DNA of 64,000 nt. Origin: JAXMBX01 sp046349635 (lineage in GTDB: Bacteria > Planctomycetota > Planctomycetia > Planctomycetales > Planctomycetaceae). Both the position numbers and the translations under genes were made by a program. The stretch lies in contig JAXMBX010000008.1 of NCBI GenBank assembly GCA_046349635.1, positions 1-64,000 on the forward strand, written 5' to 3'. Under the pieces are notes generated by a model. It had not been told where the DNA came from. It ran no database searches and saw nothing but the letters and a program-made list of their open reading frames with translations. Below, piece after piece: positions 11,030 to 20,849 of the stretch; within the stretch, counting starts at the first letter, position 1; each line of letters opens with the position of its first letter.

Positions 11030-12711
11030 GGCCCCTTATGGGCCATCTGGTCGTGAAGGCGACGTCCGACGAAGATGACTTCTGTCGCCGTCGCATGGCG
11101 ATTTCGATCGCACGAAATCTTCGCGAGCCGTTCCCACGCAAAAGAGAGTTTCGGTTCCGTCTCACCCTTGACCCACACGCAGAAGTAATCCGTATTGGGC
11201 AAGTTGGCAGCAAATCCTCCGGCGCACCGGTCAGCCTGGGGACGGGGCGCTGAGTGAAATAGAAAGGGGTGATGCATCGGTCCGAGGCTGACGATCGGCT
11301 CCTCGGACGGGAGTGGCTACGGACCTTGAGGATCGCGGTCCGGGCATCTTCACTCATGTGATTACGGATATTGACCAGAACCGTCCCGGGAGTCATTCCG
11401 AGGAAGCAACAGAGACACAGAATGCCGGTGAGTGCATGCCGTGCGTCGCGGCGTTCTCCTCCCCACCACAACCCTGCGCCACAAGCGATTCCCAGCGACA
11501 GATACATCAGTCCCATCAAGGGAGAGGGTGACCAGGGAGATCGCGGATTGAACAGAGCGATTCCGAGCGCACAAAGGGAAGCCCCCAGGACGAACAGAGT
11601 CATGACCTTCAGAAACTGCTGAAACCGGATTTTCCAGACTTCGGTCGGCGCGCGAACACTCCCCGTTCGAGTACGATCGCCACCAATCCCGCGAAACGGG
11701 GCTGTGGCATGTAGTAACGGAGACTGGCTCCCGGGTGGGGTAAGACCGAGGGAAATGTGACGGCCACGCAAGTCGCCAGAAAAAAGGCTTCCGTTCCCGC
11801 ACGTCCGAGACTCGCCCGGAAGCCCTTGTTGGCATATGCCAGCAGGCAAAGGGACCAGGGAAGCAGCGATCCGAATAGCAATTCTGCCGGGAAGGAGACC
11901 ATGTGTGCGCCAACTGACTTCCAGCTCATGGAGTTGAAGCGTATTGGTCCGACATCCCCAAAATAAACCCGGAATGAAGTCTCCCATCCCATCTGCAGCG
12001 CATAAGGGACTTGCCACAGCGCCACGACACACAGGGCCGTGACAATTCCAAACAGGTGCGCCCAGGAGAAGAGGCGTTTCCAATCCCAGCTCAACACCAG
12101 GAAAATCCAGATCGATCCACAGAAATACACGGGGGCTTGCGGACCTTTCGTCAGGGTCGCCAGTGCTGCCAGCGCATAGCTCAAGCCCCAGGTAGCCCAC
12201 CAATTGACACGTGCATTGACGCACCACCGCCAGGTCAACAGGGCCCCGGCGAGAAAGAATGTGAACACAGATTCGGTTTCACCGAGCCGGCCCAGTTCCA
12301 GTACCTGGCCGAAGGTCGCAAACACCAATCCGCAGGCCAACGCTCCTGCACGGGAGAGAAACGTGCGGCAATATCCATACAGCAGGATCACCATCCCCAG
12401 GATCGCCAACTGACTCGGCAACCGGACGGCCCAAGCATCCACTTCGCCGCGACACAGTCCCACCACGGCGATCATCCAGTTCTGCAGCGGGGGGCGAAAG
12501 AAGACCGGCTCTCCCTGAATCCGGGGAACGATCCAATCGCCCGTGTTCAGCATTCCCCGACGATGCGTCCGCGCCGGGATTCTTCTCCCCGAATGGAGAT
12601 CGACGTTACGCGGAGGAAAAAGAACAGGCTGACCAATCCCAGCAGACACCAGAATTCCCATTCTTTCCACCAGCGGGTTGCCGTGGAATTCCGCGCGGCG
12701 AGTTCAGTCAT
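11026..12711 (-). pseudogene. ArnT/PMT-like lipid-linked glycosyltransferase, multiple frameshifts
   Basis: Fragments in three frames together make one integral-membrane glycosyltransferase of the ArnT/GT83 (GT39-like) type, which moves sugars from polyprenyl-phosphate carriers in the periplasm. The N-terminus, from ATG 12711 with the ribosome-binding site AGAGGGGG, ends in a helix plus RGEESRRGRIVGE. The next frame continues MLNTGDWIVPRIQGEPVFFRPPL, the classic acceptor-loop region, followed by about eight membrane helices. A third frame holds WKIRFQQFLKVMTLF and two helices. The last frame holds EEPIVSLGPMHHPFLFH and LPNTDYFCVW. Joins sit at short runs: AA at 12,553-12,554, a G4 run (coding strand) at 11,661-11,664, and a missing C near 11,313. 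Each looks like a one-base loss. Two compensating shifts near 11,210-11,250 are also possible. Confidence 0.85.
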
Positions 12712-12819
12712 GGACGCGATCCCCCTCTGAGAAAAACCAATGATGGACATCGGCGGCCGAATCTGCCGATTCCTCAAGTCAGGGGGGAAATTATGTCGAT
12801 TTGGCGGAACCGGTGAAGA

Positions 12820-13796
12820 TCATTTTCCACCAGTAAGGGCGGAAAAACGCCCCAGCCGGACCCGGTATTTCCGCAGCAGCCCCAAACACTCGCCGGAGAT
12901 GAAGTATTTCAGTTCTTTCGGGCGGAGTTTTTCCAGTGGATCATCCCAGCCGGGAATGGGAATCAACGTATGATGTCCCGGCTCGGTCGCCGGATGGAGG
13001 CAGATTTCCGTTGTCCCCTCCGTGGGGGCACGCTCCAGAAAAGTCTCCAAGACCTCATTTACCCGGCCGGCATGCGAAATCCCGAAATAACAATCCGGAT
13101 GCACAATTCCGTGTCGATCGAGAAGATGACGGAAACGACGGGCATACGCGGTTTTGACCACGGCCAGCAAGCCGTTATCGAGTTCACCGCGCGAGAATGT
13201 CGTTTCCCACACCGCCGGTTCTACGGCTTTTTACCGCGACTTCCACGGATCCCGAAATGCCGCATCAGATCGGGGATCAGTGATCGAACGGCCGGCGAGT
13301 AATTCGACGTACTGGTGACCGTTCAAATGCGTGAGAGCCACCCCTTGGTCCCGAGCCATGCCGACCTGTTCACGCAATTCCTCCAATAATGCGTCCCGAT
13401 ATTTCCTGGCACGCCCCATCAGCCTGAAATAGAGCGATCCGATACGGAAAGAATCCGTCACGGTCGCAATCCGGCAGGGTACCTGTCTCCCGTCAGAGGC
13501 TTTCCCTGCGTCAGATTGAGATGGACCCCGAAGTCGAACGGTGCGATTTCCTTTTCCCCGAGCATCCGCCGATCCTGGAAGGAATCTGCCCGCTTTTTTG
13601 CCGCTCCTGGAGGTTTTTCCAGAACATCATTGCTGGAGAAGAACAGGGAGTTGTCATGGCAGAGGTACTGGTGAGAACTCTCCTGTTCGAACGCGTGGAT
13701 GATGCCTCGCGTCACGGGTTCATTCAGTCCGAAATCATCCGCCTGCAGGATGAGGTTCTGAATTCGGTGCGTCAGCGTTGTCAGCCCCGCGGACAT
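12820..13796 (-). pseudogene. YdjC/ChbG/HpnK-family carbohydrate deacetylase, multiple frameshifts
   Basis: The family motifs are recognisable but scattered over frames: LILQADDFGLNEPVTRGII (metal-binding Asp pair), GVLTSTSAMT, FDFGVHLNLTQGKPLTG, ALTHLNGHQYVELL and FGISHAG near the C-terminus. Apparent indels, each in or near a short run, lie at about 13,680 (one extra base), 13,651 (one A lost), 13,462 (one C lost), 13,285 (one extra base) and 13,228-13,232 (one A lost). Correcting them restores a protein of about 325 residues of normal family layout. The gene has a good ribosome-binding site before ATG 13796 and sits 18 nt after the GT2 gene. Such enzymes remove acetyl groups from N-acetyl sugars on lipid or glycan acceptors; as read, no intact product is made. 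Confidence 0.85.
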
Positions 13797-13814
13797 CGCC
13801 CTCTCCCATCCGCG

Positions 13815-14660
13815 TCAGGCCGACTTGCGCGGCAAGATCGGCATTTGCCTCGAATGCCTCTGCGGAATGATATTCTCCCGCCAGGCGCGCGCGAGGTTCA
13901 GCATCACGCAGGCATCGGCAATACATGACGCGACAACGACAGGGTGGGAAGCGTATTCGTTGATCAGCGTCACCGCGACACGGCGAAACGGCAGTTTGAG
14001 AAAGTGAGTCAGGTAGACCACTTCAGCATCGAAGGCAAATCCATCGATACGGTACCGACAAAAGAGATCGCCTGCGCCCCTACCCGGCTGAATATCTTGA
14101 GTCCGCACTGGGTGTCCGTCACTTGTCGCGAGACCAGAGTTGAGACGACTCCACGAAAGACTGTCGTGGCGATGCTGCGCGAGTTTTCGTGGGACTGCAT
14201 GCTGCGATTCTTCGAGGTCTCGTGCTCCGAAGACGACGTCGCAACCTCCGCGCCGCACCCAGGCATAACCGGCCCGCAGCGCGCTCAGGTCATAGGGGAG
14301 ATCCGCATCGGTGAAGGCGACAACGTTTCCGCTCGCGGCCAGCATGCCTGCCCGGACTGCGGCGCCCTTTCCCGATTGGCGAGGCATGTTCAGCGTGGAG
14401 AAACGGCTCCCGAATCCGGTAGCCAATTCCCCTGTCCGATCGGCGCTTCCGTCATTGATAACAAGGACGCGGTAATCGACACCCCATTCCTCAAGAAATG
14501 CCTTCAGGTCTCGAAGGGTGCGGGGAAGCCGCTGTTCTTCATTGTAAGCCGGAACCACAACGGTCAGATCATGGGTGATGTTTGAAACTTCGGCGGAGGA
14601 ATACCCCGACCCGGCCTCAGTGACCTGAATGTGATTCGATTCTGGGCTAAGCGTCATCAT
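13815..14660 (-). pseudogene. GT2 polyprenyl-phosphate glycosyltransferase with an internal out-of-frame segment
   Basis: The gene encodes a dolichyl/undecaprenyl-phosphate glucosyltransferase-like GT2 enzyme: LTVVVPAYNEEQRLPRTL, VLVINDGSADRT, VVAFTDADLPYDLSAL and, at the end, RIDGFAFDAEVVYL. The reading frame is open over 281 codons. Codons between about 14,178 and 14,063, however, read as unrelated sequence, while the +1 frame there gives RSIATTVFRGVVSTL and DTQCGLKIFSRVG, the diagnostic family motif. So two compensating indels, one in a GC dinucleotide repeat near 14,176 and one in the A4 run 14,060-14,063, scramble about 38 residues including DTQCG. It is first in the three-gene operon with the deacetylase and the ArnT-like gene, and would supply the lipid-linked sugar they use. 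Confidence 0.85.
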
Positions 14661-14787
14661 GACTGACCCGTGTGTCGTTTTGCCGTCGTCGTGACGTGCA
14701 GGGAAAATCCTCTGAGCTGCAAATCTTATAATCTTCTCCCAAACGACGATAGATCATTCTCACAAAGGGCCGATGACCAGGAATAAC

Positions 14788-15876
14788 CTACTTGAGATGC
14801 GGAACTTCCATCGGTCGGGGTTCGGGATCCATCAGCCAGGTACGATCCGGGGCGTTGTTTGTCCTTCCCGCGGATTTGATCGTCTCACACATCAACACTT
14901 CCTTTTTGGTCTGCGGATGCATGACTGTCTTGGCTCCAAATTTCTTGGCCCACTGGATCATCCGGGGGTCATCGGCGCGATCAAAACTTCCCACCGTCAC
15001 GACCGACTGATAGCGATCGTGATAGACGTAGGCATCCAGCTTTTGTGATCGCATGGTCTCCGCCAGTGCCCAGGCATCTTCCCCCGCCTTGTCCAGGGAC
15101 GGTGATTTCAATTTCGCATCAAACACGGCAGTTTTTCGCACTGCGTCCTCGGCGGAGGTGTTCATAGCCAGCGTCTGGGACTGTCCCAGGAAGGTCGCCA
15201 CGACGAGCGTGTACTTCCCGGGGTTCCTGAACAGGCTGTAATCGCCGCCGCTGTTCAACTTGATCAACAGGGGATCGGACTTGCGCTCCATGTTGGCGAC
15301 TTCCTGAGGGGTCAACATGGGATTAACCGTCAGGAACGCTCCGCTCAATGGAGTCTGGCGGGAGGGTGTCCGGAAGAATTCGGCGTTCTTCAGGCAGGGA
15401 GGATTCATCTTCTTGATTTTCTTCAGCATGTCCTGGGCTTCGCGGCTTTCAAAGCTGGGATAGTTTCCCGCCAGGACGCAGAGTTGTTTTGTCCGTTCCT
15501 TCATCTTCAGATGGACTTTCCGCCCTGCCCGGTCGAAGCCGGAGGTGTTCGATTCCAGTTCGTCCTGAGAGTAAAGAAAGGCCGGAATTTTTTTCGCACG
15601 GAGATCGCGGACCAGTTCACGTGCCGCTTTGTCGGCATTGGCCCGCTGTTCTGCTTCGTGTTCAAAATTGCTGACGGTGAAGCTGCAGACCATAATCATC
15701 CAGGGACCATGCTCCTTGGTCAGTTTCTCCACACTCTTCGGTTGTTCTTCTGCCGGCTCTGCAGCGGATGTCCGGAGGAACGGGCGCCCGGCTGCGTGTC
15801 CCCAGGAGGAAACCAGCAAGAGCGTCGGAATTGTGAGAGCAACACATGAGACAGCCAGGCAGAGTGCTTTCCGCAT
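14788..15876 (-). CDS. Secreted SPOR-like protein of unknown function
   Basis: This is a 362-residue protein with a clear signal peptide (about residues 1-30: MRKALCLAVSCVALTIPTLL then SWGHA). The mature part holds two similar units, each with a PWMIMVCSFT or KYTLVVATFLG strand, an Ala-rich helix (ADKAARELVRDLRAKK; EDAWALAETMRSQK) and a YxxDRYQSVVTVGSFD-type strand. This is the strand-helix-strand layout of SPOR domains that read glycan or peptidoglycan, although the match is by pattern only. It stands alone between the disrupted glycosylation operon and the metallopeptidase gene, all on the minus strand. I do not recognise a named family; it is probably planctomycete-restricted. Confidence 0.75.
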   Translation of the reverse strand: MRKALCLAVSCVALTIPTLLLVSSWGHAAGRPFLRTSAAEPAEEQPKSVEKLTKEHGPWMIMVCSFTVSNFEHEAEQRANADKAARELVRDLRAKKIPAFLYSQDELESNTSGFDRAGRKVHLKMKERTKQLCVLAGNYPSFESREAQDMLKKIKKMNPPCLKNAEFFRTPSRQTPLSGAFLTVNPMLTPQEVANMERKSDPLLIKLNSGGDYSLFRNPGKYTLVVATFLGQSQTLAMNTSAEDAVRKTAVFDAKLKSPSLDKAGEDAWALAETMRSQKLDAYVYHDRYQSVVTVGSFDRADDPRMIQWAKKFGAKTVMHPQTKKEVLMCETIKSAGRTNNAPDRTWLMDPEPRPMEVPHLK

Positions 15877-16089
15877 GACAGGGCTCCATCGAAACTGAAG
15901 ACTGGAATTTCGTTCGTCCTGAATCCGGACGAACGCTTGAAATAAAGAGGCTCGGAGAGGTCGATTTTGCGGGAAATTTCAGGGGGGGATCTTATCGGCT
16001 TGCCGAGTTTGGGTCTACAGCAGTTTTCCACCCTTTGAGTCCGCCAAGACATCGAGAAATCTCGCGAAAAACAGCTCTCGCAAACGGCT

Positions 16090-16884
16090 TTATTTCCACT
16101 GACGGAAGTGCTGTGCGATCCGGTCCTCATACCCCGGGAGAGAAGCTTCAAGCTGTTTTTCCAGCGGCTCGGGGGCTTCCCCCTTCTGGATCGTCTGCAA
16201 ATACTCCACCAGGATTTGGCGGGCCGGTTCCGGCCCGTGAATCAGAAAATGCACGACACCCCATGCATCGCGGTAATCCTTGGGTCCCATTTCCTGCATT
16301 TCCCTCTTGGCTGCGAGGTTGCGCAGATGGGGGCGCCAGGTCAGCCGGGCACCCCATTTGATGCTTCTCAAGTGAGGGTTTTCACTCGGCCGGGCCTCCG
16401 CCGGGACTTCGAAATACTCCGCCAGTCCCTCATCCAGCCACAACGGCAAAATCTTGAGACTGCCGTGCAGCAGGGCGTGTGTCCCTTCATGTCTCAAGTG
16501 GGTCGAAAGTTCCGGACCACGAAAGGCATAAACCCGCGCCAACTCATCCGTCTTTACGAACAAGGCCGGGCGATTCACTCCTTCAGGGACGCGAATTGAC
16601 AAGTATTTCTGATAGGCTGCGCGATTGTGGAACAACAACACTTCCGTGTTGTGGGGGGAAAGCTTGATGCCCAGCGTCTGCTTCAAATCGGCTCCCAGTT
16701 GCGACATCTCACGGAGCAATTGTTCTTCGTCCCGAAGCGGAAAATCGGCTCGAAAAACGAACGCTCCCGCCCTTCGCGCTTCTCCCCAGTCATCTGCCTG
16801 AGCGCGAAATTCAAGCCCGCCGGAGACGACTCCTCCCCACAGCATCAGCAGGATGAGAGATCGCACGGCCAGGCGCGGGAACAT
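16090..16884 (-). CDS. Secreted gluzincin-type metallopeptidase-like protein (peptidase MA-like)
   Basis: The protein has about 264 residues from ATG 16884; the longer reading to 16998 would place the signal peptide internally. The signal peptide is FPRLAVRSLILLMLWGGVVSG. The zinc motif HEGTH in LRHEGTHALLHGS is followed by LPLWLDEGLAEYFE, the usual third-ligand Glu context of peptidase MA-like proteins. The C-terminal part has WGVVHFLIHGPEPARQILVEYLQ. The start overlaps the stop of the CpsB-type gene by one base (TGATG), implying translational coupling. The substrate is unknown; related planctomycete proteins (DUF1570 type) are periplasmic or extracellular. Confidence 0.85.
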   Translation of the reverse strand: MFPRLAVRSLILLMLWGGVVSGGLEFRAQADDWGEARRAGAFVFRADFPLRDEEQLLREMSQLGADLKQTLGIKLSPHNTEVLLFHNRAAYQKYLSIRVPEGVNRPALFVKTDELARVYAFRGPELSTHLRHEGTHALLHGSLKILPLWLDEGLAEYFEVPAEARPSENPHLRSIKWGARLTWRPHLRNLAAKREMQEMGPKDYRDAWGVVHFLIHGPEPARQILVEYLQTIQKGEAPEPLEKQLEASLPGYEDRIAQHFRQWK

Positions 16885-17705
16885 CAACCGGCCCTCCGGC
16901 GTGTCCCCGTCGAAGCGAATCCAGACCGGGTATATCCACCGTACTCGCGGGGGATTGATACTCTTCCGAGGGGAATATCCTCGCCGGCAGCGATGCAACC
17001 CGGATTTCGACAGCAGAGATCAAGCGCCACGTCTTCCCCAACCAGTCGTGTGACGTGGTCGTAGGCGCGACGCAGCAAAGGTCGGCGGGACTTGGGGCTG
17101 TGGGCGTCCGTACTGACAAAATGCACTAGTCCTTGAACGATCAGACTCTCCGTAAATTGCTGTAATTGCGTACCGAAGGTCCCCGTCAGGCTATTGGCGG
17201 TCACCTGCATCAGGCAACCCCGGTCGACCAGTGGCGGCAGCACTTCCGGCTGCTTCAAAATCCCCTGGTTTCGCTCCGGATGCGACAGAATCCCGATCAT
17301 TCCCACGGAGCGTAAATCCTCAAGCAACCGCTCGATGGGGAAATACATTTCGTGCGGCAGTTCCAGTAGCACGTGGCGTCGATGATCTCCCAGCGACATG
17401 ACTTCACCGGAGCAGAGCTTATCCACCATCGTCTCTTCGATCCGGACATCACCGCCGGGGAGGACGATCAGACCGATACCATGTTCGTCGAGAACCTGCT
17501 GCAGTTCATAGGTCCGCTCCCGGATCATATCACCGTGATTGTGTGCGAAGTTCCCCAGTTGGTGCGGGGTGCAGACAATGGCTCCGATCCCGTCCTGAAC
17601 GGCCATATCCGCCATTTCGAGCGTCTCTTCCCAGGACTGGGAACCATCGTCGATGGCGGGTATCAGATGGCAGTGAATATCTATAAACGGCTCAGGATCG
17701 GACAT
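16884..17705 (-). CDS. CpsB/CapC/YwqE-type PHP-fold tyrosine-protein phosphatase
   Basis: The 273-residue protein starts at ATG 17705, with GGAAGG 7-12 nt upstream; the open frame extends further but has no better site. It belongs to the PHP-domain phosphatases that dephosphorylate bacterial tyrosine kinases of capsule export. Metal-binding motifs are DIHCHLIPAIDDGS (about residues 8-21), CTPHQLGNF, LELPHEM, ILSHPERNQ, and STDAHSP near residue 210. The C-terminal tail after residue 240 is Arg/Gly-rich. It is coupled to the metallopeptidase gene rather than to the exopolysaccharide locus, but a Wzc-like kinase lies about 22 kb away at 40.1-42.5 kb and is the obvious candidate substrate. Confidence 0.9.
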   Translation of the reverse strand: MSDPEPFIDIHCHLIPAIDDGSQSWEETLEMADMAVQDGIGAIVCTPHQLGNFAHNHGDMIRERTYELQQVLDEHGIGLIVLPGGDVRIEETMVDKLCSGEVMSLGDHRRHVLLELPHEMYFPIERLLEDLRSVGMIGILSHPERNQGILKQPEVLPPLVDRGCLMQVTANSLTGTFGTQLQQFTESLIVQGLVHFVSTDAHSPKSRRPLLRRAYDHVTRLVGEDVALDLCCRNPGCIAAGEDIPLGRVSIPREYGGYTRSGFASTGTRRRAG

Positions 17706-17898
17706 CGACTTTCCTTCCGTGGTGTTACGATCCGAATGTCGAAAACGAATTGGGAGACCCCGTGCGCGAGCGCGGAGGTGACATGGGGGGAGGGGGAGTA
17801 TAGTCATCCCCCGCAGAGGGTCAAGTGGGGGTTGAACACCTCACAACATCCGGCGATGACAATGCTGTAAGGCATTTCCCCGCGAAGAATTGCGGCTA

Positions 17899-19272
17899 TC
17901 AGGCCGATTTCGCGCTGCGGGACGTTTCGAAATCGTCCCCTTCGCCCGCGTCTTGCACCTCGGGAACGAAAGCAGGGAGCGAATCGCTCGACTCGATCCG
18001 AATACGCGTGTCCCCATCTTCGGACAACTGATGCAGCGACCGTTTCGCCATCCGGCAACGTATCGTCATCCGCGAATCGACAAACGTTCGTTCCGTAACT
18101 TCGGCATGCTCGGCCAGAAAAGCCAGCAGCTTGCCATTGCCCGCGGATGTTTCGATCACCACGTCGGCAAATCCGTCACTCAATCTCTCGGCCACATACC
18201 GTCCCAGACGGTCCAGGCCAATTTTCTGACGGGCGCTCACGGAGATCGCTCCCGGATACTTGGAACGAAGAACGTCCAGAAACGACGGGTTGGGAACGGC
18301 GTCAATCTTGTTGAGGACCAGAATCGCCTCGGAAGTCTCGACGTCAATCTCTTTCAGAACCTGGTTGACGGTCGCGATCTGTTCTTCCGCCTGGGGATGG
18401 CTGGCATCGACGACGTGCAGCAACACGTCGGCGTGTCGAGCCTCTTCCAACGTCGAGCGGAATGACGCGACAAGGTTATGCGGGAGGTCACGGATGAAAC
18501 CGACGGTGTCGCTCAACAGGACAGTTCCGGAATGGGGGACATTCCACGCCCGCGTGCGGGTATCCAACGTGGCAAACAACTGGTCCGCCATGTAGACATC
18601 CGCGCCGGTCAGCGCATTCATGAGCGTGCTTTTGCCGGCATTCGTGTAACCGACGAGGGATACCGTCTGTTGATCGCGGCGTTGTGCCACCATCCGCTCC
18701 CGTTGCTTCTGCACCACGGAGAGTCGCTCTTTCAGTTCGGCGACGCGCTTGTCGATCAAGCGGCGATCGATTTCCAACTGTTGCTCACCCGCACCACGGT
18801 TGCTCATACCGCCTTCGCGCGACAGGTGGGTCCACATCCGCTTCAGGCGGGGACGGAAATAGAGGAGTTGCGCTAATTCCACCTGCAGACGGGCTTCATA
18901 GGTGCGGGCGTGCGAGGCGAAAATATCGAGGATGATCTCGCTCCGGTCGACGATAATCGCTCCGGTCGCGGTTTCGAGGTTACGCCCCTGGGCCGGATTC
19001 AGATTGTTGTCGAAGACGATCAGTTCCGCTCCGGAACTTTTGAAGAGTTCCGTGAGTTCCTCGACTTTCCCTTTCCCCAGATAGGTCTTGGCATCCGGGA
19101 ACTGGCGACGCTGCACCAGAGTGTCCACGACTTCGACGCCGGCGGTCTTGACAAGCCCCTTCAGTTCATCCAGTGGATCCTCCTCGTTGACGGGAGTTTC
19201 CGGAAGGATGACGGAGACGAGAATGGCCCGTTTCTCACGGACCTTCAACTCATTGCGTTTTGGTTCGGCCAA
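17899..19272 (-). CDS. hflX: Ribosome-associated GTPase HflX
   Basis: The 457-residue protein has the full HflX layout. The N-terminal domain has the KGKVEEL and FDNNLNPAQGRNLE motifs, then a helical linker with SHARTYEARLQVELAQL and GGMSNRGAGEQQLE. The G domain carries the P-loop GYTNAGKST (about residues 207-216), the G3 motif DTVGFI and the G4 motif NKID. HflX binds the 50S subunit, splits stalled ribosomes and can act in heat-stress rescue. The C-terminal extension after about residue 400 is acidic and variable. The gene stands alone and is transcribed divergently from the DUF493 gene. Confidence 0.96.
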   Translation of the reverse strand: MAEPKRNELKVREKRAILVSVILPETPVNEEDPLDELKGLVKTAGVEVVDTLVQRRQFPDAKTYLGKGKVEELTELFKSSGAELIVFDNNLNPAQGRNLETATGAIIVDRSEIILDIFASHARTYEARLQVELAQLLYFRPRLKRMWTHLSREGGMSNRGAGEQQLEIDRRLIDKRVAELKERLSVVQKQRERMVAQRRDQQTVSLVGYTNAGKSTLMNALTGADVYMADQLFATLDTRTRAWNVPHSGTVLLSDTVGFIRDLPHNLVASFRSTLEEARHADVLLHVVDASHPQAEEQIATVNQVLKEIDVETSEAILVLNKIDAVPNPSFLDVLRSKYPGAISVSARQKIGLDRLGRYVAERLSDGFADVVIETSAGNGKLLAFLAEHAEVTERTFVDSRMTIRCRMAKRSLHQLSEDGDTRIRIESSDSLPAFVPEVQDAGEGDDFETSRSAKSA

Positions 19273-19535
19273 GGGGGAAAATTGCTCCGAGGTTTTGTAT
19301 CGATGGGAACTTATCGTGTTCAGGGCACGAATGCAGCCCGATGTCCTCTAGTATTTTAGGGAAGGAGAGTCAGATTGGGCAATCGCATTTGTTCAAGTCG
19401 CTCTGGAGAGACATCTCTCTGTTCTCTCGGGTTCATGGATTTTTTCCACTATTCAAATCGTACTCGTTTTCTACGATGATCAGGCAGGCAACTTCTGATC
19501 GCTTTCCCTCCCCATTGCTCGATTAGAGATCTTAA

Positions 19536-19820
19536 GTGAATTCACTCCCCCCTCTGGAACTTCTCGAATCCACTCACTCTTTCCCCGGGGTCTATACCTT
19601 CAAAGCCATCGGCAAGGTTGAGGAGGGCTTTGTCGCCCGCGTCCTGGCGGCGGTGCGCGACGCATTGGAGATGAGGACCGACTGCCCGTTTCGGGAACAC
19701 CACACCCCCAATGGCCGTTATGTGTCGGTCACGCTGGAACCGGAACTCCAAAAGGCCGAACAGGTGTTGCAAGTCTACGAAAAACTCAAAGATGTCCCCG
19801 GCCTTGTGATGTTCATGTAG
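19536..19820 (+). CDS. DUF493 (YbeD-like) small protein
   Basis: This 94-residue protein of the DUF493/YbeD family has an ACT-like ferredoxin fold. The start is GTG 19536. The family pattern is visible: FPGVYTFKAIGKVEEGFVARVL, then SVTLEPELQKAEQVLQVYEKLKDVPGLVMFM at the very end, matching the usual conserved C-terminus and a normal length. The molecular role is unknown; a regulatory ligand-binding function has been proposed for the fold. It is monocistronic, divergent from hflX and convergent with the FAH-family gene. Confidence 0.85.
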   Translation: MNSLPPLELLESTHSFPGVYTFKAIGKVEEGFVARVLAAVRDALEMRTDCPFREHHTPNGRYVSVTLEPELQKAEQVLQVYEKLKDVPGLVMFM

Positions 19821-19842
19821 GCAGGGGCGGATCGGAACCGGG

Positions 19843-20700
19843 CTACTCCTGGACGACCGGATTCTTCAGGACACCTAACCCCGCGATCTCTACTTCCACC
19901 GTGTCTCCGCCCTTGAGGAAGATGGGAGGCTTGCGTGCCGCTCCGACTCCCGGAGGGGTTCCCGTGAAGATCAGGTCTCCCGGCTCCAATGTCATCAACT
20001 GGCTGAGGTGAGCGATCAACTCGTCAACCTTGAAGATCAACTCCCTGGTGGTGGAGTTCTGCAACTGCACTCCGTTCAGCTTGATCCCGATCGCCAGATT
20101 GCCCGGTTCGGGAACTTCATCGGCAGTGACGAGGTACGGCCCCGTGGGAGCAAAAGTGTCGGGCGTTTTGCCGAGCATCCACTGTCCCCCCGGGCGACCG
20201 ATCTGCCAGTCCCGTGCGGAGACGTCGTTGCCGTTCATATAACCCGCGACGTGGCCGTAGGCGTCGGCTTTGGGGATGTATTTCCCACCCTTGCCGATGA
20301 CGACGACCAGTTCCGCTTCATAGTCGACCTTGTGGGCGACGCGCGGCAGGCGAATCTCGGCGTCCGGTCCGACGACGGCGTGGGAGAATTTCCCGAAACA
20401 GACCGGCTCGGTCGGAATCGGCTGGCCACTTTCTTCCGCGTGGTCCCGATAATTCAGACCGATGCAAATCACCTTTCCCGGAGTCACGATGGGGGCCAGC
20501 AATTTCCCTTCGACCGTCTGGTTTTGCTGTTCCGCTTTCTGGGCAGCGGCGCGGGCCATCGCCAAGCCTTCCGGCAACCGGAGCAGGGCTTTCAGACAAC
20601 CCGGAATCTTGGAATCCGCAGCGGCCAGATCCAGATATTTCCCCCCCTGCACGGCGACAACATGATTTCCCGCCGAAGTTTGTAATGTGGCCAGTTTCAC
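19843..20700 (-). CDS. Fumarylacetoacetate hydrolase family protein
   Basis: This enzyme of the FAH superfamily cleaves or isomerises C-C bonds in acylpyruvates and related aromatic-degradation intermediates. I prefer the GTG start at 20700 (VKLATLQT), which aligns with the usual family N-terminus and has GGAG upstream; the open frame reaches 20820. Motifs: CIGLNYRDHAEESG, the metal ligands in DYEAELVVVIGKGGK (Glu-x-Glu), GYMNGNDVSARDWQ, KTPDTFAPTGPYLVT and the terminal PGDLIFTGTPPGVG. Length and residues look normal and active. The exact substrate cannot be told from the sequence. Confidence 0.92.
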   Translation of the reverse strand: MKLATLQTSAGNHVVAVQGGKYLDLAAADSKIPGCLKALLRLPEGLAMARAAAQKAEQQNQTVEGKLLAPIVTPGKVICIGLNYRDHAEESGQPIPTEPVCFGKFSHAVVGPDAEIRLPRVAHKVDYEAELVVVIGKGGKYIPKADAYGHVAGYMNGNDVSARDWQIGRPGGQWMLGKTPDTFAPTGPYLVTADEVPEPGNLAIGIKLNGVQLQNSTTRELIFKVDELIAHLSQLMTLEPGDLIFTGTPPGVGAARKPPIFLKGGDTVEVEIAGLGVLKNPVVQE

Positions 20701-20849
20701 GATCTCGTCTGCTCCGCTGTCGTTGAGGTGGGGAAAAGTTAAAATGGTCCGGAAGACTGGATGAACATAGCGTTCCGGTTCGGAATTGGAAACCAACAGG
20801 TGGCCGCTCTGTTCCCGCATTAATCCGATCTGCTGAAAGACGCCGTCCT

